NCBI RefSeq assembly: GCF_002086675.1
Contig: NZ_MVIF01000057.1
Coordinates: 1 to 36,237 of the forward strand
DNA length: 36,237 nt
DNA from: Mycobacterium persicum
GTDB taxonomy: Bacteria > Actinomycetota > Actinomycetes > Mycobacteriales > Mycobacteriaceae
Direction: 5' to 3'
Part shown: in pieces, positions 24,269 through 31,066 of the stretch
How the letters are laid out: each line of letters starts with the position of its first letter
Position numbering within the stretch: position 1 is the stretch's first letter
Notes under the pieces: generated by a model
Told to the model about the DNA's origin: nothing
What the model saw: the letters and a program-made list of their open reading frames with translations, nothing else
Databases searched by the model: none
Position numbers and translations under genes: made by a program

Positions 24269-25810
24269 TTATTGAACGGGTTCCGTTGCGTCCCTTGGGG
24301 CAGCCGGCTCCGGCACCCGGTATAGCGAATACCAGGCCAGCAGCGCGAACGCGGTCGCCAGCCCGACGTGCAGCCAGGAATACATGCCGTGTGATCCGTC
24401 GGGTTTGAAGATCACCATGATCCAGGTCGAGAACCCGGCGATAGCCGCGATTGCCGGCCGTGACTGGGCCAGTGGTGCCACTATCGCCAGCGGCCAGGAG
24501 TAGTACCACGGCAGGGCGGCGGGGACGAACAACACCACGATCAGCATCGACCAGGCGATGCCGGCCAGCACCGCCCGGTCGTCGCGCCGAAACCGCCACC
24601 ACAGCAGCGGCAGCGACACCGCGATGATCAGAATTCCGATGAACCTGGTGATCCGCAGCAAGGTGTAGAAATCGACGGTGAAGAAGTTTCTACCCAGAGC
24701 GTGGATCAGGTTCGCCGCTCCCGTCGGCACGGTCAACCAGTTGATGATCTTCACCGAGCCCGCCAGCGCGGTGAGCCACCCCAATCCGACGCCGGCCACC
24801 GCGGACAGCACCGCGAACACCGCCACGAATATCAGCAGCGACGCTGCCGCGGCGGCCAGGAACGCCTGAACCGACCGGTACCCCCGGTCGTCGCGCAGAT
24901 GCCGCATCCAGACCCAGAACAGGAACGGCAGCGCCAGCCCGGCTGTGGCTTTGACCGCGATCGCCACCGAGATCAGCGTGATGCCCACGACATGGCGTCG
25001 CTGCATGGTGAGCGCGATGCCGGCGGCCATCAGGCCGACCATCAGCATCTCGTTGTGCACTCCACCCATCAGATGGATGAGCACCAGCGGGTTGAGCACG
25101 CAGGTCCACAGCGCGGTGGCGCCGTCGGCGCCGAGGTGTCGTGCCAGGCGTGGGGCCGCCCAAATCAACAGCGCCAGCCCGGGCAGCATGCACAAGCGCA
25201 ACAGCATGGTCCCGGTGACCACGTTGTTGCCGACGATGATCGTGACGAGCTTGGCCACCAGAATGAACGCCGGACCGTAGGGGGCGGTAGTGATCGTCCA
25301 GATCGGGCTCACGTCGTCCAGCAACGCATTCGGGTTACCCACGGGCCCCACTGCATAGGGATCCAGGCCGTCGCGCAACAGTGCGCCCTGCGCCAGGTAG
25401 GAGTAGGTGTCCCGGCTGAAGACCGGCACCGACAGCAGCAGTGGCGCCAGCCAGAATGCGGTGGTGGCCCGCATGATGAACTCGGTTGCTTGGCCGGCGA
25501 GGACCTGCCGGCCCAGCCACAGCCACGCGATCAGCATCAGGCCCACGCCCGACCACAACACGATCGACGACAGCACCAGCCCGTGGCCGAAGCGCAGCCA
25601 CGACATGTGAAGCGTCTCCAACAGCGGGTCGTGCTGGCGGGTGCTGCCGGCCCCCAACCCTCCCGCGGTGATCAGCACGGCCCCCAGGAAACCCAGCCAG
25701 GCGGGTTTGGCCTGCGGAGTGCCGGCGAATGCGAAAAATCGTGAAATGCGTTGGCTCACTGACAGTTTCGTTGCCAAGTCAGCTTCCGGCAGGGGCGTCG
25801 CGCTGGTCAT
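24269..25810 (-). CDS. mptA: Alpha-(1,6)-mannopyranosyltransferase MptA
   Basis: 513 residues from ATG 25810 (MTSATPLPEADLATKL), 4 nt after the idsA2 stop. Polytopic GT-C enzyme with about 12-13 hydrophobic helices. Conserved loops include FSRDTYSYLAQGALLRDGLDPYAVGP, where the acidic residues of the polyprenyl-phosphate-mannose GT-C motif are expected, HLMGGVHNEMLMVGLM, and ALPWYYSWPL. In M. tuberculosis Rv2174 extends the alpha-1,6-mannan backbone of lipomannan. Operon with a prenyl diphosphate synthase. The C-terminus is 18 bp from the convergent upstream gene; an 11-bp direct repeat (TATTGAACGGG at 24245 and 24270) spans both stop regions. Confidence 0.93.
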   Translation of the reverse strand: MTSATPLPEADLATKLSVSQRISRFFAFAGTPQAKPAWLGFLGAVLITAGGLGAGSTRQHDPLLETLHMSWLRFGHGLVLSSIVLWSGVGLMLIAWLWLGRQVLAGQATEFIMRATTAFWLAPLLLSVPVFSRDTYSYLAQGALLRDGLDPYAVGPVGNPNALLDDVSPIWTITTAPYGPAFILVAKLVTIIVGNNVVTGTMLLRLCMLPGLALLIWAAPRLARHLGADGATALWTCVLNPLVLIHLMGGVHNEMLMVGLMAAGIALTMQRRHVVGITLISVAIAVKATAGLALPFLFWVWMRHLRDDRGYRSVQAFLAAAAASLLIFVAVFAVLSAVAGVGLGWLTALAGSVKIINWLTVPTGAANLIHALGRNFFTVDFYTLLRITRFIGILIIAVSLPLLWWRFRRDDRAVLAGIAWSMLIVVLFVPAALPWYYSWPLAIVAPLAQSRPAIAAIAGFSTWIMVIFKPDGSHGMYSWLHVGLATAFALLAWYSLYRVPEPAAPRDATEPVQ

Positions 25811-25814
25811 CGGT

Positions 25815-26873
25815 TCAGGCCGACCGGTCCGTGGCCGTCCGGGCCAACTGCGACAATCCGGCCTTGGCTTGTGCGTTGATGGGTGCGGACGCGAGTGTCG
25901 CCAGCGCCCGTTGGGTGAGCTCGGTGATCCGATTCTCGGCCGCTGCCAAAGCGCCGACCCCCGCGATGACCTCACGCAGCTCGCGCACCTGCACGTCGGT
26001 CAGCTCGGTGCCGATCGAGTTACGCAACAGGCTGGCCGCCCGCGGGTCGGACTTCTCCGCGAGCTCGGCGGCCTCGGCTATCAGCACTGTGCGCTTTCCG
26101 GACCGCAGGTCGTCGCCGGACGGCTTGCCGGTGACCGCGGGGTCTCCGAACACTCCGAGCAGGTCGTCGCGCAGCTGAAACGCCACCCCGAGGTCCGTCC
26201 CGAACTGATGAAACGCGGCAGCGACGTCGGGTCTGTCGGCAGCCGCGGCCACCCCCAGTTGCAGCGGCCGAGACACCGTGTAGCAGGCGGTTTTGAACGT
26301 GGCAACCGTCATCGCCGAGGCGATCGAGTTCGCGGCGCTGGCCTCGGCGACGATGTCGAGGTATTGCCCGCCCAGCACCTCGGTGCGGATGCCGGACCAT
26401 ACCCGCCGCACCCGGCGCGCAGCGTCGGGCGGCAGGCTGGTCTGGCCCACCTCGGAGACGATGTCGTCGGCCCAGGCCTGTGCCACGTCGCCGAGCAGTA
26501 TCGCCGCCGAGGTGCCGAACTGGTGCGCCGGGCCGAGCCAGTTGCGCTCCCGGTGCAGCGCGGCGAAATGCACATGGGCCGTCGGCCGGCCTCGACGGGT
26601 CGAGGAGGCGTCGATCACGTCATCGTGTATCAGGGCCCAGGCGTGCAACAGTTCCAAGGCGGAAAACAACCGCAGGATCTCGGGGCCGGGCTCCTCGGTT
26701 GTCACGGCGTGCCAGCCCCAGTATGCGAAGACCGGGCGTAGCCGTTTGCCCCCGCGCAGCGCAAAGTCTTCAAGCCAGGCCGTCAGGGCGTCGTAGTCGC
26801 TGCCGATATAGGCCGCCTCGCGTCGACGGTCGTGCAGATACCGTCGTAGCTGGTCGGTGATGGCGCCGCCCAA
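25815..26873 (-). CDS. idsA2: Polyprenyl diphosphate synthase IdsA2
   Basis: 352 residues from a TTG start (MGGAITDQLRRYLHDRRR), equal in length to the M. tuberculosis protein. trans-Isoprenyl diphosphate synthase: first Asp-rich motif HDDVIDASSTRRG (DDxxD), GGKRLRP for IPP binding, and the second region FQLRDDLLGVFGDP, which has DD but not a full DDxxD, as in related IdsA-type enzymes. The product chain length is not predictable here. Overlapping placement 4 nt ahead of mptA suggests it helps supply prenyl carriers for mannosyl lipid synthesis, though this is inference. No Shine-Dalgarno sequence is evident before the TTG. Confidence 0.92.
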   Translation of the reverse strand: MGGAITDQLRRYLHDRRREAAYIGSDYDALTAWLEDFALRGGKRLRPVFAYWGWHAVTTEEPGPEILRLFSALELLHAWALIHDDVIDASSTRRGRPTAHVHFAALHRERNWLGPAHQFGTSAAILLGDVAQAWADDIVSEVGQTSLPPDAARRVRRVWSGIRTEVLGGQYLDIVAEASAANSIASAMTVATFKTACYTVSRPLQLGVAAAADRPDVAAAFHQFGTDLGVAFQLRDDLLGVFGDPAVTGKPSGDDLRSGKRTVLIAEAAELAEKSDPRAASLLRNSIGTELTDVQVRELREVIAGVGALAAAENRITELTQRALATLASAPINAQAKAGLSQLARTATDRSA

Positions 26874-27042
26874 GTCGGTTGCCGATGCTTCGACGCTCAG
26901 CGCGGCGCCCCTTTCTGCTCGGCACGTTCCTGGCCCGACAGTGTATTCGGCCGCGGGGACATGGGCGGGTATTGCCTCCTTCGGGCGGCCGGATGCCTTC
27001 GGGCTGGACGCCGTCGCTTCGACTGATTCGCCAAGCCACCCC

Positions 27043-27048
27043 TATGCT
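27043..27048 (+). promoter_or_regulatory. Candidate -10 box for the MTHFR-like gene
   Basis: TATGCT with TCGACT 18 bp upstream (27019-27024, 4 of 6 matches to TTGACA). Transcription from here would produce a leader of about 115 nt containing the 9-bp repeats. Confidence 0.35.
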
Positions 27049-27116
27049 GTCGTGATGGCCCCGTGATGAGGCCGGTGGGGGTGTGCGCGGCGTAGCGCGC
27101 TGTGAGCAGTAGTCGT

Positions 27117-27160
27117 CTGAGGAATCTGAGGATCTAAGGAATCTAAGGAATCTGAGAAAG
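27117..27160 (+). repeat. 9-bp purine-rich tandem repeat in the leader of the MTHFR-like gene
   Basis: Consecutive units CTGAGGAAT, CTGAGGAT (one base short), CTAAGGAAT, CTAAGGAAT and CTGAGAAAG. Each of the first four contains AGGA, like a Shine-Dalgarno core. The last runs into GAAAGAGGG, the likely ribosome-binding site 7 nt from the GTG. Confidence 0.85.
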
Positions 27161-27170
27161 AGGGTGCCGT

Positions 27171-28067
27171 GTGACGCTCAATACCATCGCGCTCGAGCTG
27201 GTACCTCCGAACGTGGACGGGGGCCACGAACGGGCCCTGGAAGATGCGCACAAATTGCTGCGGTACTCGGCCGAATCGGGCCTCGACGGCCGAATCCGCC
27301 ACGTAATGATCCCGGGGATGATCGCCGAGGACGACGATCGGCCGGTCCCGATGCAGCCCAAGCTCGACGTCCTGGACTTCTGGTCGATCATCAGACCGGA
27401 GCTGCCGTCGATCAGCGGCCTGTGCACGCAGGTCACCGCCTTCATGGACGAGTCGTCGCTGCGTGGCAGGCTCGCCGAGCTGTGTGCCGCCGGGATGGAG
27501 GGCGTCGTGTTCGTCGGGGTGCCGCGCACGATGAACGACGGCGAGGGCTCCGGCGTCGCACCGACCGACGCGTTGTCGATCTACCGGGAGCTGGTGGCCA
27601 ACCGTGGTGTGATCGTAATTCCCACCCGAGACGGCGAGCAGGGTCGGCTGAATTTCAAATGCAATCAGGGCGCGACCTATGGCATGACGCAGTTGTTGTA
27701 TTCCGACGCGATCGTGGGTTTCCTGACCGAGTTCGCCGCGGCGGCCGACCACCGACCCGAGATCCTGCTGTCGTTCGGGTTTGTCCCCAAGGTCGAGGCT
27801 CGCGTCGGCTTGATCAACTGGTTGATCCAGGACCCCGGCAACGCGGCCGTGGCCGAGGAGCAGGAGTTCGTCCAGAAGCTGGCCGCCAGCGAACCCGCCC
27901 AGAAGCGCCGATTGATGGTTGAGCTCTATCAACGCGTGCTAGACGGTGTCGTGGACCTAGGCTTTCCGCTGAGCATCCATTTCGAGGCAACCTACGGCCT
28001 TTCCGCGCCGGCTTTCGAGACCTTCGCCGAGATGTTGGACTACTGGGCGCCCGACAAGCAGGGCTAA
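27171..28067 (+). CDS. Non-canonical methylenetetrahydrofolate reductase-like protein (Rv2172c-like)
   Basis: 298 residues from GTG 27171 with GAAAGAGGG just upstream. A TIM-barrel-like protein of the MetF/MTHFR superfamily: N-terminal TIALELVPPNVDGG (position of the catalytic Glu in MetF), HVMIPGMIAED, GVVFVGVPR, and LLSFGFVPKVEARVGLINWLIQD. Shorter than, and diverged from, classical MetF. Rv2172c and its M. smegmatis relatives have been reported as non-canonical MTHFRs supplying 5-methyl-THF for methionine synthesis. I accept this on synteny and fold pattern; the cofactor cannot be read from sequence. Its 3' end is convergent with lppM, 48 bp apart. Confidence 0.85.
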   Translation: MTLNTIALELVPPNVDGGHERALEDAHKLLRYSAESGLDGRIRHVMIPGMIAEDDDRPVPMQPKLDVLDFWSIIRPELPSISGLCTQVTAFMDESSLRGRLAELCAAGMEGVVFVGVPRTMNDGEGSGVAPTDALSIYRELVANRGVIVIPTRDGEQGRLNFKCNQGATYGMTQLLYSDAIVGFLTEFAAAADHRPEILLSFGFVPKVEARVGLINWLIQDPGNAAVAEEQEFVQKLAASEPAQKRRLMVELYQRVLDGVVDLGFPLSIHFEATYGLSAPAFETFAEMLDYWAPDKQG

Positions 28068-28115
28068 CCACGGGCTAACCAGGACAAACCGATCCCGGTG
28101 AGCGACCCGATCCGG

Positions 28116-28802
28116 TTACTTCGGCGGCAGGTCGCCCGCGGCCGTGAGCCGTGGGGAGCGGTCCCGGCTGATCCAGGCCAGCAGCGCGACCACGCCCGCG
28201 GCCAGCAACGACCCGATGCCCAGCCAGATGCCGGCCGCGGTGAATGACCGGGTGTTGGGATCGGTATAGCGGGCCTGGGCATTCATGGTGCTCACCACGC
28301 CCGGTTTGAGCTTCCACTGCACCACTTCGGGCTCGATGCGGTCTCCATTGGTGGAGGTCACGGTTCCGGGAAAGGCGACGGTCAGCTCGACGTCGGCGTC
28401 GGCGTCGGTGACTGAGGTCAGATCTACCCGGCCTTCTAGAATCACCAGGTTGCCGTTGCGCCGCAGCGACAGGTTCACCCCGGCCGCGTCGGAGTTCATG
28501 TTGGCCAGCTGTGGCAACTCGGCGAACGTCAAATCGGAAAACACCGCCTGCGACCCCACGTAGCCGTCGCTGTCGTAGTTGGAGACAGCCACTTTCTGGC
28601 TGAATGCCAAGTTGTTGCTATCGAGTTGAGGGCCGGCATCTTTGTTGTTCTTCGGCTTTGCCGCGGCGATGATCTCGCCGGACACCAGGTCGTCGGGTGA
28701 GATGGTGATCGACGCTCGGACGCGCAGGCATCCGGTGGCCAGGGGCACCAGCATCAACAGCATCGCGATGGCCAGCATGCGGCGCCGTCGGGTCACGGTC
28801 AC
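28116..28802 (-). CDS. lppM: Lipoprotein LppM
   Basis: 228 residues from GTG 28802 (VTVTRRRRMLAIAM); a second GTG at 28796 or the internal ATG are alternatives that leave the signal peptide intact. A basic n-region, hydrophobic core LAIAMLLMLVPL and lipobox LATGC give a lipidated Cys near residue 26. The outer domain (about 27-185) is rich in beta-strand patterns (ITISPDDLVSGEI, AVSNYDSDGYVGSQAVFSD). A single C-terminal TM helix (AAGIWLGIGSLLAAGVVALL) and a short tail follow, so the protein is anchored at both ends. LppM of M. tuberculosis affects phagosome maturation and binds PIM-type lipids by report. It lies 97 bp behind the GNAT gene on the same strand. Confidence 0.9.
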   Translation of the reverse strand: MTVTRRRRMLAIAMLLMLVPLATGCLRVRASITISPDDLVSGEIIAAAKPKNNKDAGPQLDSNNLAFSQKVAVSNYDSDGYVGSQAVFSDLTFAELPQLANMNSDAAGVNLSLRRNGNLVILEGRVDLTSVTDADADVELTVAFPGTVTSTNGDRIEPEVVQWKLKPGVVSTMNAQARYTDPNTRSFTAAGIWLGIGSLLAAGVVALLAWISRDRSPRLTAAGDLPPK

Positions 28803-28899
28803 GTGAGATTTGCGGGCTGAGAGCGAGGGAGAGCTGGCGCGCACCAGGTCATCGTGCCAGACCCGGTGTGCCGCTTGGGCAAGCCGTCCGCAGTCGGGC

Positions 28900-29538
28900 C
28901 TACAGCGGTAGCGCGCGGCCCAGGACCGCGAAGGCGCGGGGGTCGCCGGCGAAGTAGTAGCCGCGGATGATGTCGGCGAAGCCCAGCCGCCGGTACAACC
29001 GCCACGCCCGGTTGGCCTCGCCATTGTTCTCCGGAGTGGACAGTAGGACGTGGTCTTCCTGCCGACCGGCGAGTAGCCGGCGGACCAGTGCCTCGCCGAG
29101 GCCATGGCCCTGGGCGCGCGGCTGGATATGCAATTCCGTCAACTCGAAATAGCTAGTCATCACCCGCGAGATCGCCTGCGGCGGAAAACCACTGCGCTGC
29201 AGCCCGAGGACGACTTGCTGCTGCCACCACTGCCCGGGGGCGCCGGGGTAGCCGTAGGCGACGCCCACCATCGGTGCGTTGTTCAGATCGCCGGCCGCCG
29301 CCGCCCGGGTGTCGGGATCGGCTCTCACGATTTCGGACGGATCGGTCCCGCCCGGGTCCGCTACGTCGACGGCGGCGACGGCCTTCCAGCCTGGCCGGCG
29401 GATGTGTTCCAGCCACATGGCGGCGCGCTGGTTCTCGGTGCCTCTGGGGTAGCGCATCGCGTCGACGTAGACGGTCAAGGCCTCCCTGAGGCGGCGCTCC
29501 ATCTCGCTCGGGGCCAGATCGATAAGGAAAATCGTCAA
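28900..29538 (-). CDS. GNAT-family N-acetyltransferase (Rv2170-like)
   Basis: 212 residues from TTG 29538; the start is decided by a strong GAGGAGGG just upstream on the minus strand. The C-terminal GNAT core is clear: FELTELHIQPRAQGHGLGEALVRRLL with the acetyl-CoA loop Q-x-x-G-x-G (QGHGLG), then NGEANRAWRLYRRLGFADIIRGY. The N-terminal ~95 residues are less typical. Rv2170 of M. tuberculosis has been reported to acetylate isocitrate dehydrogenase and isoniazid; whether this homologue does so cannot be judged from sequence. Divergent from the DUF3040 gene across 317 bp. Confidence 0.88.
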   Translation of the reverse strand: MTIFLIDLAPSEMERRLREALTVYVDAMRYPRGTENQRAAMWLEHIRRPGWKAVAAVDVADPGGTDPSEIVRADPDTRAAAAGDLNNAPMVGVAYGYPGAPGQWWQQQVVLGLQRSGFPPQAISRVMTSYFELTELHIQPRAQGHGLGEALVRRLLAGRQEDHVLLSTPENNGEANRAWRLYRRLGFADIIRGYYFAGDPRAFAVLGRALPL

Positions 29539-29855
29539 CTGCCCTCCTCACGGTGATCCGGTGCGGTGCCGTGCCTGCCTTAGCACCAGTATCGGACGAC
29601 TGCCGTCGCGGTTGGCCGAGCGGTCGACATGCGCACCGGCAGGAAGCGATATGAAGCGATGCGGAGTTTGTGACCGGTTGCACCGCATCAGGTGTCGGGC
29701 GCATTCGTGTGCCGGGGTGCGGCCGGGATAGAATCGCCGGCGAATCAGTGGTACGGCTGGGATTGACCTCGTATCATCTGAGTTAGTTGCCCCCACAACG
29801 GGCATCCGCGTTGCTACCGGTAGTTACGTGACAGTCTGTCGGCAAGGAGGGACGA
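29539..29855. promoter_or_regulatory. Divergent intergenic region with several short palindromes
   Basis: 317 bp between divergent genes, no ORF of substance. I see a TATCAT -10-like box (29772-29777, plus strand), the palindrome CTACCGGTAG (29814-29823), GTTACGTGAC immediately after it (29823-29832), and a looped inverted repeat GATGCGG (29658-29664) / CCGCATC (29683-29689). GCAAGGAGGGACG provides the ribosome-binding site of the plus-strand gene. The palindromes may bind a regulator; none is identified. Confidence 0.45.
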
Positions 29856-30260
29856 ATGCCACTCTCCGATCATGAGCAGCGGATGCTTGAGCAGATCGAG
29901 AGCGCGCTCTACGCCGAAGACCCTAAGTTCGCGTCGAGTGTTCGTGGTGGGGGCTTCCGCGCACCCACGGCACGGCGGCGCTTGCAGGGTGCGGCGTTGT
30001 TCGTTATCGGCCTGGCGATGCTGGTTTCCGGGGTGGCGTTCAAGGCCACGATGATCGGCAGCTTCCCGATCCTCAGTGTCTTCGGTTTTGTGGTGATGTT
30101 CGGCGGCGTGGTGTATGCCGTCACCGGGCCGCGGTTGTCAGGGCGGCTGGACCACTCTCGGCCGGCGTCCGGGGGGTCGCGCCAGCGTCGCAGTAAAGGC
30201 GCCGGCGGCTCATTCACCAGCCGGATGGAGGATCGGTTCCGGCGCCGCTTCGACGAGTAG
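29856..30260 (+). CDS. DUF3040 membrane protein (Rv2169c-like)
   Basis: 134 residues from ATG 29856 with AAGGAGGG upstream. It opens MPLSDHEQRMLEQIESALYAEDPKFA, the signature of the actinobacterial DUF3040 family, then has two TM helices (about 46-64 and 68-89) and a basic, disordered C-terminal tail ending RMEDRFRRRFDE. Commonly found next to the dcw/mraZ cluster in actinobacteria, as here; function unknown. A strong terminator follows 20 bp after the stop. Confidence 0.92.
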   Translation: MPLSDHEQRMLEQIESALYAEDPKFASSVRGGGFRAPTARRRLQGAALFVIGLAMLVSGVAFKATMIGSFPILSVFGFVVMFGGVVYAVTGPRLSGRLDHSRPASGGSRQRRSKGAGGSFTSRMEDRFRRRFDE

Positions 30261-30279
30261 GCGAACGAACGTAGACCTT

Positions 30280-30307
30280 ACGGGGCAGCCACCTGCTGCC
30301 CCGTTTT
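30280..30307 (+). terminator. Intrinsic terminator after the DUF3040 gene
   Basis: 10-bp perfect stem ACGGGGCAGC (30280-30289) / GCTGCCCCGT (30295-30304), 5-nt loop, then TTT. One of the few textbook rho-independent terminators in the window; it isolates the mraZ operon from upstream transcription. Confidence 0.88.
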
Positions 30308-30392
30308 CGTGCGCACCCGATATCCCGCGCCGGCGCTCGCGGTTACGTCGGGGAATCCACACCGAAACCCAGTCGTGAGCTAGCGGCCTTCG

Positions 30393-30415
30393 CCATGCCC
30401 CACCACGCCCCACTT
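30393..30415 (-). promoter_or_regulatory. Inverted MraZ-box-like segment
   Basis: Read on the minus strand it contains AAG-TGGGG-N5-TGGGG-N-ATGG, identical at 19 of 23 positions to the forward segment at 30562-30584 and with the same 10-bp box spacing. Possible distal operator. Confidence 0.5.
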
Positions 30416-30554
30416 GGCGCCCAATTCCCCTCACTGGGCCGTCTGAAATGCGGTTTTAGCACGACCCGTGAGCTGGATGGCGAGATGCGGGGTGATCTAG
30501 AGGTGACCCGGCGCCGCAGATTCTTGGGGAAACATCGCGGCGACACCCCATCAA

Positions 30555-30587
30555 TGGGGCAAAGTGGGGGATTGTGGGGTATGGTGG
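30555..30587 (+). promoter_or_regulatory. MraZ operator (three TGGGG boxes, 10-bp period)
   Basis: TGGGG at 30555-30559, 30565-30569 and 30575-30579, each separated by 5 nt, with a fourth partial TGG at 30585. MraZ family proteins bind direct TGGGN repeats with 5-nt spacers upstream of their own operon, so autoregulation of mraZ-rsmH-ftsL-pbpB is expected. The first box is also half of CCCCAT-CA-ATGGGG (30546-30559). Confidence 0.85.
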
Positions 30588-30633
30588 CTGAAGTGTTTGG
30601 GTGAGCGAGCGGCTCTAGGTGGGAGGTGGCCTA

Positions 30634-31065
30634 GTGTTTCTCGGCACCTACACGCCCAAACTCGACGACAAGGGGCGGCTGACGCTGCCGGCAAAGTTTC
30701 GCGACGCGTTGGCAGGGGGGTTGATGGTCACCAAAAGCCAAGATCACAGCCTCGCCGTCTACCCGAGAGCGGAGTTCGAGCAGCTGGCGCGCCGGGCGAG
30801 CAAGGCGCCGCGAAGCAACCCCGAAGCACGGGCGTTCCTGCGCAACCTTGCCGCCGGCACCGACGAGCAGCACCCCGACGGCCAGGGCCGGATCACGCTA
30901 TCGGCCGACCATCGCCGCTACGCGGGTCTTTCCAAGGACTGCGTGGTGATCGGCGCGGTCGACTACCTCGAGATCTGGGACGCCCAAGCTTGGCACGACT
31001 ACCAGCAACTCCATGAAGAGAACTTCTCCGCGGCCAGCGATGAAGCACTCGGCGACATCTTCTGA
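30634..31065 (+). CDS. mraZ: Transcriptional regulator MraZ
   Basis: 143 residues from GTG 30634 with GGGAGGTGG upstream. Two AbrB-like swapped-hairpin domains, each with the DxxGR signature: first LGTYTPKLDDKGRLTLPAKFRD, second DEQHPDGQGRITLSADHRRYAGL. MraZ forms a ring and represses the division/wall operon through direct repeats; matching repeats lie upstream. First gene of the dcw-type operon; the stop is 1 nt before the extended rsmH start. The frame is open 5 codons upstream, but the GTG is the conserved start. Confidence 0.96.
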   Translation: MFLGTYTPKLDDKGRLTLPAKFRDALAGGLMVTKSQDHSLAVYPRAEFEQLARRASKAPRSNPEARAFLRNLAAGTDEQHPDGQGRITLSADHRRYAGLSKDCVVIGAVDYLEIWDAQAWHDYQQLHEENFSAASDEALGDIF

Positions 31066-31066
31066 G

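Larger units (their letters stand above)
30308..30633. other. mraZ upstream region
   Basis: 326 bp from the terminator to the mraZ GTG. It holds no supported gene. Content: an inverted operator-like segment (30393-30415), the main TGGGG repeat operator (30555-30587), and the ribosome-binding site GGGAGGTGG before GTG 30634. H37Rv, as I recall, carries IS6110 in this interval; no insertion or IS end is seen here. Confidence 0.6.

Noticed and set aside
24245..24280. 11-bp direct repeat TATTGAACGGG as an attachment or target-site duplication
   Set aside because: Only 14 bp lie between the copies and there is no mobile gene; both copies are parts of the two convergent gene ends.
28068..28115. 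Duplicated GGGCTAACCA and CCGATC-rich sequence as a terminator between the MTHFR-like gene and lppM
   Set aside because: The elements are direct, not inverted, repeats and no T-tract follows.
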